A DNA stretch of 9,036 bases from JBAZOJ01 sp041648755 (GTDB lineage Bacteria > Planctomycetota > B143-G9): positions 1-9,036 of the forward strand of contig JBAZOJ010000156.1 in assembly GCA_041648755.1 (NCBI GenBank), written 5' to 3'. Below, in pieces: positions 1 through 7,600 of the stretch. Position numbers and translations under genes: made by a program. How positions within the stretch are numbered: the first letter of the stretch is position 1; every line of letters begins with the position of its first letter. The notes under the pieces were generated by a model. It saw nothing but the letters and a program-made list of their open reading frames with translations. It was not told the origin of the DNA and searched no databases.

Positions 1-572
1 GAGCCCGCAAGCATCAGCTTCAGAGCCAGCTTGCGCCTCAAATGAACGTCCTCTGCGGCATAGACAACACCCATGCCGCCTCTGCCAATCTGTCGGATCA
101 GCCGGATGCCATCTTTCTCGAGGTCTTCGGTTATTGCGTTGTCTTCAGGGTCGTCCTCTTGCTGGACAGTGCTGCTCGAATAGGGGGAATCGGCGCTTTC
201 CACAAGGTAGGGCCGGGCCTCGATGAGATCCAGGCTCGCGACAGGATTCGGTACGGTGATGATTGAATAGCATTTGGGACATTCGAACTGTCTTCCGGGC
301 TCAACCGTGGCAACATCGAATTCGGCAGGACACCCGGAACAGCGGAGAAAGCGCGTTTTTGGATAGCTTGCGAGAAGTCTGATGTCTCTCGGCGTCAATG
401 CCTTGCGACCGATGAGAAAAGCATCGAACGGCGGTCTTGCTGACTCCTCAATTTGAAAGTATGCGGTAATCAGATTGTCCATGCGGGCTTTCGACACGAA
501 GTTCATCGTGACGGAAGCAGTGGCAAGGTTATTCTCAGCGGGTTTCAGAGCGAGTTGCCTCGCCGACTCCAT
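1..572 (-). CDS. Hanks-type serine/threonine protein kinase with N-terminal zinc ribbon (5' part; continues past base 1)
   Basis: The visible 190 residues are the N-terminus of a eukaryotic-like Ser/Thr protein kinase. The glycine-rich ATP loop GRGGMGVVY sits at residues 163-171 and the ATP-binding lysine, in LALKLM, at about 185. The catalytic loop and everything after it lie outside the window. Before the kinase domain there is a likely zinc ribbon: C78-x-x-C81 and C98-P-K-C101, spaced 16 residues apart. An acidic, Ser-rich linker follows (about 125-153). No signal peptide or membrane segment is seen in this part. I chose the ATG at 572 because it starts 10 bases after the ftsY stop and has AAGG 8 bases upstream. 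In-frame ATGs at 506 and 482 are alternatives without a clear Shine-Dalgarno. The kinase family is certain from the loop. The ribbon's role (sensing, DNA or protein binding) is unknown. Position suggests it is the distal gene of the rib-nusB-ftsY operon. Confidence 0.88.
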   Translation of the reverse strand, partial: MESARQLALKPAENNLATASVTMNFVSKARMDNLITAYFQIEESARPPFDAFLIGRKALTPRDIRLLASYPKTRFLRCSGCPAEFDVATVEPGRQFECPKCYSIITVPNPVASLDLIEARPYLVESADSPYSSSTVQQEDDPEDNAITEDLEKDGIRLIRQIGRGGMGVVYAAEDVHLRRKLALKLMLAG

Positions 573-582
573 ATCGCCTGCC

Positions 583-1512
583 TTACGAGAAAATGGCCTC
601 CACGAAAGTTCTGGGCTCGAACGGGTGCATGTCGTCCATCTGCTCGCCGATACCGATGAACTTCAGAGGGACCTTGATCTCGGATCTTATCGCCAAAGCG
701 ATTCCGCCCTTGGCAGTGCCATCGAGTTTGGTGATGGCAAGTCCTGTCAGCGGAATCGAGGAATTGAAAGTCCTCACTTGAGACAGTGCATTCTGGCCTG
801 TGGTTCCATCAAGGACAAGCAAAGTCTCGTGTGGCGCGCCCGGAACCTTCTTCGCAACAACGCGGGCTATCTTTTCCATTTCCTTCATCAGGTTGGTCTT
901 CGTATGAAGCCTTCCCGCTGTATCGACTATCAGGACATCAAAGCCTCTGGCCAATGCGGCCTCGCAGGCGTCGTACGCCACAGCAGCCGGGTCGGCCCCT
1001 TCTTCGTGCCGTATGACAGGGCAACCCACGCGTTCTCCCCAGATTGCCAACTGCTCGGAAGCTGCCGCCCTGAAAGTATCGCAAGCCGCGAGCATCACCT
1101 TCTGCCCCTGCGAAGTGAACATGCGCGCCATCTTAGCCACGGTTGTCGTCTTCCCCGAGCCGTTCACGCCGACTACAAGAATGACAGTCAGGCCTTTCTC
1201 GGCCATCCGCACATCGCGATCAGGATCGTCGAGGATGGAGATCATTTCGGCCTTGAGGAAATCCACGATCTCTTCAGGCTTGCCCACTTCACGCATCTTG
1301 TAGGCTTGTTTCAGCCGCTCCACAAGCATCGCGGAGATCTCGACCCCAAGGTCCGCCGAAATCAGAAGTTCTTCGAGCTCATCAAGAAGGTCGTCATCGA
1401 TTTTGCGGCCGATCGAGAGAACGCTTAGCAGCGCACGGGAGAGCTTGTCCCGGGTTTTCGCAAGGCCCTGCCTCAACTTCTCCAAAGGTGCGAGCAGCTT
1501 TTTGAAGAACAT
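583..1512 (-). CDS. ftsY: Signal recognition particle receptor FtsY
   Basis: FtsY is the SRP receptor GTPase. It docks SRP-ribosome complexes at the inner membrane and passes nascent membrane proteins to SecYEG. The 309 residues contain a short N domain (about 1-100, helical and charged, starting MFFKKLLAPLEKL) and a G domain. The P-loop GVNGSGKT is at 115-122, the insertion-box motif DTFRAAASEQL at 145-155, DTAGR at 197-201 and the guanine-specificity motif TKLD at 261-264. The C-terminal GIGEQMDDMHPFEP lies at 287-300. The ending, with FIGIGE then DDM-PF, is FtsY-like and not Ffh: the M domain is missing. The long acidic A domain of the E. coli protein is absent, so membrane contact probably relies on the basic, amphipathic N-terminal helix. 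The ATG is 3 bases past the PHP gene stop, with GAGG at 1522-1519 inside that gene, which indicates translational coupling. No catalytic residue is obviously missing. Confidence 0.97.
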   Translation of the reverse strand: MFFKKLLAPLEKLRQGLAKTRDKLSRALLSVLSIGRKIDDDLLDELEELLISADLGVEISAMLVERLKQAYKMREVGKPEEIVDFLKAEMISILDDPDRDVRMAEKGLTVILVVGVNGSGKTTTVAKMARMFTSQGQKVMLAACDTFRAAASEQLAIWGERVGCPVIRHEEGADPAAVAYDACEAALARGFDVLIVDTAGRLHTKTNLMKEMEKIARVVAKKVPGAPHETLLVLDGTTGQNALSQVRTFNSSIPLTGLAITKLDGTAKGGIALAIRSEIKVPLKFIGIGEQMDDMHPFEPRTFVEAIFS

Positions 1513-1515
1513 CCG

Positions 1516-2367
1516 TCACCTCGCCAGCAGTTTGCGGAACTGCTCTACTGTTGTAGAACGTGCTCCGATCTTGATGTTTGGCCTGTTGGAACCATGGAAG
1601 TCCGAGCCGCCAGTAATGCATAGCTTGCGCTTGGCGGCATATCGCTCCAGCCAGCGTTCCTGCATCAAATGATGGAATGGATAGCCCGTTTCCAGCCCGT
1701 CAATGCCCTGATTGACAATAGGAGTGATGATCGAGTCGATGTGCATCATCCCGGGATGCGCAAGTACGGCCTTTCCGCCGGATGCATGGATCATCTCAAC
1801 CGCGCTTGCGACCGTCAATCTGTACTTGGGTTCATCGAACTCGCTTCCGTTGTGCAGGTATTTGTGAAAAGCCTCGTACACGTTCGCACAGTGCCCGCAT
1901 GAGACCAGTTCGCGTGCTATGTGGGGACGACCGATCGCTGAACCGGTGTATTTGCTGTCCAGCGAGTCCCACTCGATGGGGACTCCACTTACCGACAAAC
2001 GAGTCACTATCTTGTGGGCTCTCTCGCGCCTTACGCCCGTGAATACGCCCATGTATTCATTCAGTTGCTCGGATTCAGCATCAACCCCGTAGCCGAGGAT
2101 ATGGACTTCCTGCAAATCCCAGTAAGCCGTAAGTTCGACGCCGGGGATAATCACAAATTGGCTTGGAAGATCCATGCTCAGGGCACTTCTCGCACCGTCG
2201 AGCGTGTCATGATCTGTGATGGCGAGCCCGCTCAGTCCCCGCTCAACCGCCTTAACAACAACATCGGCAACTGCATCCGTGCCATCGGAACTCGCCGTGT
2301 GCACATGTGCATCCACCCGACCGTCCCCCGGAAGTCCGGCAAGTACTCCGCGCCAATCGAGCGTCAT
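1516..2367 (-). CDS. PHP-domain metal-dependent phosphoesterase (TrpH/YciV/RNase AM-like)
   Basis: This 283-residue protein has a full set of PHP metal ligands: H21-x-H23 with D28, H53 in ITDHDT, E78 in PGVEL, H89 in VHILGY, H149 in GRPHIA, H204 in LAHPG, and D256-x-H258 in GGSDFHG. Length and motif order match the stand-alone PHP family of E. coli YciV (RnaAM/TrpH). Members hydrolyse nucleoside 3',5'-bisphosphates or trim 5' ends of RNA using a trinuclear metal site. The exact substrate cannot be read from sequence. Histidinol phosphatase (HisK) also uses a PHP fold, but the TrpH-like spacing and the insert around 95-170 fit the bisphosphatase group better. It is not a polymerase-linked PHP domain, since no polymerase sequence adjoins it. 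Its ATG overlaps the nusB stop (ATGA), with AAGGA 6 bases upstream (2378-2374), so the two are translationally coupled. It is cytoplasmic: no signal peptide or membrane segment. Confidence 0.9.
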   Translation of the reverse strand: MTLDWRGVLAGLPGDGRVDAHVHTASSDGTDAVADVVVKAVERGLSGLAITDHDTLDGARSALSMDLPSQFVIIPGVELTAYWDLQEVHILGYGVDAESEQLNEYMGVFTGVRRERAHKIVTRLSVSGVPIEWDSLDSKYTGSAIGRPHIARELVSCGHCANVYEAFHKYLHNGSEFDEPKYRLTVASAVEMIHASGGKAVLAHPGMMHIDSIITPIVNQGIDGLETGYPFHHLMQERWLERYAAKRKLCITGGSDFHGSNRPNIKIGARSTTVEQFRKLLAR

Positions 2368-2849
2368 TCAGCGTCCTTATCGATCCCGCCCCGAATCTTG
2401 TCGAGAACGCTGTTTACAAACGCGCCTGAGCGTTCGCCGCCGAACTTCTTGGCCATGTTGATTGCCTCGTTGATGGCCACCCGGTGAGGTATGTCAGTGC
2501 GGCAGAGCATCTCATAGGCTGCGATCCGGATGACGTTCCTGTCGACCAGCGCCATTCGGCTGATGCTCCAATTCTCTGTATTGGCTGAGATAATGCCGTC
2601 TATTCGAGCTTGGTTGGCTCGGACGCCGTCATACAACTCAATGGCAAATGCACGTGCGTTGGAACTCAGTTCGCCTGTGTCATCTTCATCACCAGCATCG
2701 GGCTCGGAGGCGAGAAGGGGGTAGTCCTGAATGAACTGCTGGAAGTCAAAGGAGGGCGACTTGTGAAACTCGAGCGTAAAGAGGTACTGCAAAACAGCTT
2801 CTCTCGCTCGCGAGCGCATCAGAGCGCCATGTGAACTCTTGTTGGGCAC
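2364..2849 (-). CDS. nusB: Transcription antitermination factor NusB
   Basis: NusB pairs with NusE (ribosomal protein S10), binds boxA RNA and supports antitermination, above all in rRNA operons. The protein is all-helical. It opens with the family signature RSRAREAVLQYLFTLEF and ends with the most conserved part: RMALVDRNVIRIAAYEML, then DIPHRVAINEAINMAKKFGG, then FVNSVLDKI. I place the start at the GTG at 2849 (161 residues) because GGAG lies exactly 6 bases upstream (2859-2856). A TTG at 2861 would add four residues but has no Shine-Dalgarno. An ATG at 2819 would give the tightest family fit at the N-terminus, also without a good Shine-Dalgarno. The residues before MRSRAR are extra relative to many NusB proteins. 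A low-complexity acidic stretch (DAGDEDDTGE) sits in the middle, longer than in E. coli. Adjacency to ribH is a classic bacterial arrangement. Confidence 0.96.
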   Translation of the reverse strand: MPNKSSHGALMRSRAREAVLQYLFTLEFHKSPSFDFQQFIQDYPLLASEPDAGDEDDTGELSSNARAFAIELYDGVRANQARIDGIISANTENWSISRMALVDRNVIRIAAYEMLCRTDIPHRVAINEAINMAKKFGGERSGAFVNSVLDKIRGGIDKDAE

Positions 2850-2859
2850 GTTTTGCTCC
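2847..2859 (-). promoter_or_regulatory. Ribosome binding site that sets a GTG start for nusB
   Basis: On the minus strand GGAG (2859-2856) is followed by six bases and a GTG (2849-2847). The site lies just past the ribH stop (TGA, 2865-2863). It supports GTG over the upstream TTG at 2861, which overlaps the Shine-Dalgarno itself, and over the ATG at 2819. Confidence 0.6.
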
Positions 2860-2862
2860 AAA

Positions 2863-3330
2863 TCAGCGAATCTGGCCGAAGAGGTCTATCATCTCTATTG
2901 CCGTAATCGCGGCTTCAAAACCCTTGTTTCCGGACTTCGTTCCGGCGCGCTCAATGGCCTGCTCCACATTCTCCGTGGTCAGCACACCAAACACAACCGG
3001 TTTACTGCATTCGAGCCCAACGTGCGCCACACCCTTGGCGACTTCAGCAGCGATGTACTCGAAGTGCGGAGTATCGCCCCTGATCACGGCCCCGATGCAG
3101 ATGACAGCGTCATAGTCAAGAGCAGCGAGCTTCTTGGCAACTACCGGTATCTCGTACGCGCCGGGGACCCGGAAAATGTGGATGTTGCTGTCGTCGGCGC
3201 CATGGCGATGCAAAGCGTCAAGCGCACCATCAAGAAGGCGGGACGTGATGAAGTCGTTGAATCGACTCACCACCAGCGCGAATTTAGCGCCCTTGGGGAC
3301 TACGAGGTTGCCCTGAAAGGTCTTTGCCAT
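2863..3330 (-). CDS. ribH: 6,7-dimethyl-8-ribityllumazine synthase
   Basis: RibH condenses 5-amino-6-ribitylamino-uracil with 3,4-dihydroxy-2-butanone 4-phosphate, the penultimate step of riboflavin synthesis. The second substrate comes from RibB, encoded just upstream. The 155-residue length is typical. Substrate-site motifs are all present: SRFND at 22-26 (aromatic stacking residue F24), PGAYE at 56-60, GAVIRGDTPHFEY at 80-92 with catalytic H89, GVLTTE at 115-120, and ERAGTKSGNKGFEAA at 127-141 with the phosphate-contacting Arg/Lys region. It probably assembles into the usual pentamer or 60-mer shell; sequence alone does not say which. The ATG has GGAG 6 bases upstream (3340-3337), and that Shine-Dalgarno overlaps the last base of the ribBA stop codon, so the genes are tightly coupled. 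Cytoplasmic. Confidence 0.98.
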   Translation of the reverse strand: MAKTFQGNLVVPKGAKFALVVSRFNDFITSRLLDGALDALHRHGADDSNIHIFRVPGAYEIPVVAKKLAALDYDAVICIGAVIRGDTPHFEYIAAEVAKGVAHVGLECSKPVVFGVLTTENVEQAIERAGTKSGNKGFEAAITAIEMIDLFGQIR

Positions 3331-3339
3331 TTCACACTC

Positions 3340-4572
3340 CTACAGTATGTTGAAGATGTGGCCAAGCTTTTCCTTCTTGGTGCTCAAGTACCTGAAATTA
3401 TACCCCGAAGGGGGAATTTCGATGGGAATTCTGTCCTCAATCGATAGCCCGTATGAACTGAGTCCGACGAGCTTTCGCGGGTTATTCGTGATCAGTCGCA
3501 TTCTCGTCAACCCGAGGTCGACAAGTATCTGGGCTCCGATTCCATAGTCTCGCTGGTCTGCCTTGTAGCCCAGCCGCAGGTTGGCCTCAACGGTGTCGTA
3601 GCCTTGCTCCTGCAGACGATACGCGTGCAGTTTGCCTTCAAGGCCAATTCCCCTGCCCTCCTGGCGCATGTACAGAATGACTCCTGCACCCTCTTCAGCT
3701 ATCATCCCCATTGCCGTCTGAAGCTGAGCACCGCAATCGCATCGAAGACTTCCAAAAACATCGCCTGTAAGGCATTCGCTGTGCACGCGCACGAGCGGAG
3801 CCGGACCTTCGCTCTTGGCTTGCCAATCGGGTGTACCTATTCCGCCCATCGTGAGGGCAAGATGGAGATTGGGGTCGACAGAGCTCTTGTACAGAAACAG
3901 GTCGAAGATGCCGAAGTCGGTGGGGAGCTTGATGTGCTCGACTCGTGACACCAGCCGCTCGGTCTTCCGGCGATACTCGATAAGATCCGAAATCGTGGCG
4001 ATTCGTATCCCGTGAGCTTCGCAGAACTCCATCAACTGCGGGACGCGCATCATCTCGCCGTCGTCTCCGATTACCTCGCAAATTACTGCGGCAGATTTCA
4101 GCCCGGCAAGCCTGCAAAGGTCAACGCTGCCTTCGGTCTGGCCCGCGCGTACCAACACCCCGCCTTCGCGAGCGCGAAGCGGAAAAATATGTCCCGGGCT
4201 CACGATGTCGTCAGGTTTTGCGTCAGCGTTAACGGCCGCTTCAATCGTGCGGGCCCTGTCCGCGGGGCTGATCCCCGTGGAAACGCCCGTGCGAGCCTCT
4301 ATCGAGACGGTGAAGGCGGTGCCAAAACGACTGTGGTTTTCGTCAACCATCTGATGAAGCTTCAGTTTGTCGACAGTCTCACCATCCAGGGCAAGACAGA
4401 CGAGTCCCCTGGCGTGCTTGATCATGAAGTTGATTATTTCCGGGGTCACTTTTTCCGCAGCGATGGTGATGTCGCCTTCGTTCTCGCGGTCGGGATCGTC
4501 TACTAACACGATCATACGACCCTGACGGAGGTCTTCGAGTATGTCCGGAATTGGAGAAAAGGGCACTGACAT
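3340..4572 (-). CDS. ribBA: Bifunctional 3,4-dihydroxy-2-butanone-4-phosphate synthase / GTP cyclohydrolase II
   Basis: This 410-residue fusion feeds both branches of riboflavin synthesis. The N-terminal DHBP synthase half (about 1-205) turns ribulose 5-phosphate into DHBP and formate. It shows DDPDRENEGD (25-34), the HSRFGTAFT loop (80-88), STGISPADR (98-106) and PGHIFPLRA (126-134). The C-terminal GTP cyclohydrolase II half (about 206-400) has the zinc cysteines C267, C278 and C280 (CLTGD, then SLRCDCG), RQEGRGIGL (303-311), the RDYGIGAQIL catalytic segment and the GTP-binding TNNPRK. One oddity: the usual GHTEA motif reads GQTEG (144-148). Gln145 therefore replaces the histidine equivalent to E. 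coli RibB His153, a metal ligand. Whether RibB activity survives is open; the rest of that domain looks intact. Weak AGAAG precedes the ATG. No FMN riboswitch fits in the 76-base leader, so regulation by FMN at this spot is unlikely. Confidence 0.97.
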   Translation of the reverse strand: MSVPFSPIPDILEDLRQGRMIVLVDDPDRENEGDITIAAEKVTPEIINFMIKHARGLVCLALDGETVDKLKLHQMVDENHSRFGTAFTVSIEARTGVSTGISPADRARTIEAAVNADAKPDDIVSPGHIFPLRAREGGVLVRAGQTEGSVDLCRLAGLKSAAVICEVIGDDGEMMRVPQLMEFCEAHGIRIATISDLIEYRRKTERLVSRVEHIKLPTDFGIFDLFLYKSSVDPNLHLALTMGGIGTPDWQAKSEGPAPLVRVHSECLTGDVFGSLRCDCGAQLQTAMGMIAEEGAGVILYMRQEGRGIGLEGKLHAYRLQEQGYDTVEANLRLGYKADQRDYGIGAQILVDLGLTRMRLITNNPRKLVGLSSYGLSIEDRIPIEIPPSGYNFRYLSTKKEKLGHIFNIL

Positions 4573-4611
4573 TTTCTAACTTCTTGATAGTATTTGAGTT
4601 ACGCGAAGATG

Positions 4612-4639
4612 ATTGTACTCGCAGTTGTCGCAGGGGCAA
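4612..4639 (-). promoter_or_regulatory. Possible sigma-70 promoter ahead of the ribBA operon
   Basis: On the minus strand TTGCCC (4639-4634, 4 of 6 consensus bases) and TACAAT (4617-4612, 5 of 6) are separated by 16 bases. Transcription would begin about 33 bases before the ribBA ATG. The gap after the glycosyltransferase gene (4648-4573) has no convincing terminator, so read-through from upstream is also possible. The spacer holds a direct repeat, CTGCGA-CAA-CTGCGA (4633-4628 and 4624-4619). Confidence 0.35.
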
Positions 4640-4648
4640 GTCAAAAGG

Positions 4649-7600
4649 CTAGTAGCCGACTCCCCAGGCCGAATTCCACAGCCGTGCCTTGAAGGCAGAC
4701 TCACTCAGGGGCAGGAAGTTGAGCAAGGGGTAGAAGTAGAAGAAGACAATCACGACCGCCACCACGAAGAGAATGGTGAACAGCCGAGTGAGTTTGTCGT
4801 GCCAGAAATCCTCCATCGTGTAAGCCACGGCCATCGCCATAAAGGGCTGCGCGGGGAGATAATGATAGAGGAACGTGACTTTCCTCGGCGAGATGACCCA
4901 GGGCAAGTAGAGGAAAACAAATCCGGCGGCCACGAAAACCAGGCCCCAGCTCAATTCCTCGAAGATGCCCCACAAGAGGAAAATCACGCAAGGGAGGCCG
5001 AACCAGAAAAGCAGCGGGTTTCCAATGGCGACTACCCCCGCCACCTGTTTGGTGTCGTAGTAGTCGGTCGAGAACGAGTCATACCAGATGATTTTCAGCA
5101 GGAGCGGCCAGTGATACCATCGGGACTCGTAAGGATGGGGCGTGTAGTATTGGTCGGTTCCGACTCCCGAATGGTACTCGTACATGTCACGGGATTTCTC
5201 CAGCGCCAGGACGAAGACGCCTTTCAGAGTCTTCGCGGAATACGATACGACCGTTACCTTGCGGCCCTTGTCTTCGTCGGGGTCGCCAGTGGCAGGGCGA
5301 TCATACTCCACAGGCTCACCGAACTCGCTGAGCGCCAACCATAGTGCCTTTCCGGCAGTTGATTTGTCGTACTTGGACTTGTAGACATTCATTTTCGCGA
5401 GACCCGACTGGTCCATGTCGATGAGGCGCACAAAGGAGAATGCGTAGATGCACAGAGGGACGAGAACCAGGAAGATCAGCAGGCCCGACATCCCGGCCAG
5501 AAAACGCCAGATCGAGGACGACAGAGACGGGAAAATAGGAACCGGGGTCGGCGCCGGAACCGGTTCGGATTCGGGTGGAATGACTCCCCCTTCTGGGATC
5601 GCCAAGGGTTCGACATGTGGTTCAGCAAGCGCGGTCGCAGCAGCGACCGCAGCAGCATCCGCTGCCGCGACTTTGGCGCGATGGCGTTCGTTCAGCTTAG
5701 CCAGCAGATCCCAACCTTCCCGGACAAACATGAGAGTAATGAGCATCCCCATCGCGAATACGGATGTCCATTTCGAAGAGATTGCCAACCCGATCGCAAC
5801 TGCAGTGCATGTCAAGGCGGGCAAGGCCGGCCACAGCTTCCCGAAGTACTTATAGAAGCAGAAGAACGCCAGGACCATAAAGAAGACCGACGGTGCGTCG
5901 ATCGTGCATAATCGCGACTGTGCGAACCCGAGTCCGCAAAGCATGAAGAAGAAGGCTGAGAAGAAGCCCATCCTCCGGCTCTTGAAGATATCGCGAGCCA
6001 GCATGTACAGGAACAGGATCGTGAGAACGCCGAACAGCAGGTTCGGAATTCGGTACGACCAAGGCTGGAAGCCGAACATCTTGATGAACGAAGCCTGCAG
6101 CAGCTTCCCCATGTGCGGGTGCGTGGTCTCCCACGGATAGCCTACGATAGGATACAGGGATTCGAGTTGCGCGATTTGGCGGTCAGTCTTGGCAAAGTAC
6201 TCCTCGTCGAAGTACAGGTAGGGCGGGTTCCAATAGTTGAAGAAGTAGATCGCACCACCAACGAAAAGGAAGAACAGGAGGATCAGCACATCGGCGCGTA
6301 CAAATTTGGTCACAGGCGCACGAGGGCCGATGAACCTCAGAATCCTCTGGAAGAAGGCGGTATCCGAGATAGCGGTAACGTCCGGGATCTTCGCCAGGAT
6401 CGCCGAAAAGACACGTTTCATTCCCGGGGTATCCCTTTGCTCAAGCTTGCCTTCAGGTTCTTCCGGATCAGTGCTGTCACCAATCTTGCGGAAGGAAACC
6501 ATGAAGAGGTAGGCAGACATGAGGAAGAAAGAACTGTAGAAAAAGACGATGGAGAGCGCGACAACTCCCTTGCTATTGCTCAAATCGCAGAGAAAACGAT
6601 TGGGCTCGTATCCGTACCCGCCTTCCGCCAGCGGCTTGAAGACTAAGAACAAAAAGCCAGTCAAGACTGCGTGCATGTTCACGAGGTTCAGCAACGAAGT
6701 CATGGCAAACGGGAACCACATAGGAGCAAACGAAAGCGCGGCGAAGCCCAGAAGGATCACCGCAGGCAGTGGATATCTCTCATGCATACGCGTACCCAGC
6801 AAAGAGACTCCGAGGAACATCACCGCGCTGCCAAGGAAAATGGTGCCAAAGTCCCTTCGCTTCAGGATCATCAGGAACACGAAGACCGACAGGAGTGCTA
6901 TCAGGATCAGCCCGACCGTGTGGAAGCTCGGCATATGGGCATCGGCTCCGGCAGGAAGGCCTGAAATGATTGACGCAGTGTCCTTAGGGACATCAGGTTG
7001 AAGCGCATCACCGAGCGCCTTCCAAAAATTCCACATGTTCATGGAGAGGCTCTGGTATTTGCCCTCCATCTCTGCCAAGAGGTTCGTGAACCACTTGCCG
7101 CACAGCCAAGGGTTCCAAGTCCCCGCGAAGGGAGCTACGGCCATAGTAAACGACACCACGACTACCGGCGGAATCAAGGCCATCTGAAGCCACTTCCGCC
7201 TGTCGAGAAGTGACAGCAGGAGCACTGCCGCAATCACGGGCATCATAAAGATCATCTGCGGCTTGAACGTTATGGAGAGCGTGTAAACCAGTGAAGCCCA
7301 CACAAGTCTGTCGGAAGCCAGCAGCACGGCAACTGCGACGGCAAACAAGGCGACAATTGAGTCAACTTGACCCCACACGGCTCCGTCGTAGAGAAGCACC
7401 GGGTTGAAGACTACAAGAGCTGCAGCAAGGAGGGGGTTGAACTTGGGGAACCAGCGCCGGGCGATGAAGTATGTAAGGACGCCAAGGCCAAGATCGGCGA
7501 ATAGCGCCGGGGTCTTGAGGAGGAAGCGGGCACCCAAGCCTGTGGCAACATCGTCGTAGACTAAAGGCGTGCCAAAATTGACTCCAAGCAGCTTGCCAAC

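Noticed and set aside
475..1428. Long plus-strand reading frame (317 codons) opposite ftsY
   Set aside because: It lies antisense to an unmistakable FtsY, has no recognisable domain and has a Cys/His/Arg-rich composition typical of a shadow frame.
2850..2861. TTG start for nusB at 2861
   Set aside because: The TTG overlaps the GGAG that serves the GTG at 2849 and has no Shine-Dalgarno of its own.
2839..3447. Plus-strand frame across ribH and the ribBA end
   Set aside because: It crosses a ribH gene with full motif conservation and has no family likeness.
4573..4648. FMN riboswitch before ribBA
   Set aside because: The whole gap is 76 bases, too short for the RFN fold, and none of its conserved boxes is visible.
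4613..5344. Plus-strand reading frame of 243 codons opposite the glycosyltransferase 3' end
   Set aside because: Composition is charged and repetitive (Glu, Gln, Arg rich), the mirror image of hydrophobic membrane codons. The minus-strand frame shows clear PMT motifs.
6400..6520. Frameshift or assembly join between two separate glycosyltransferase genes
   Set aside because: The frame is continuous from 7876 to 4649, and the linker (residues about 462-525) has normal codon use with no stop or start-plus-Shine-Dalgarno signal that I can see.
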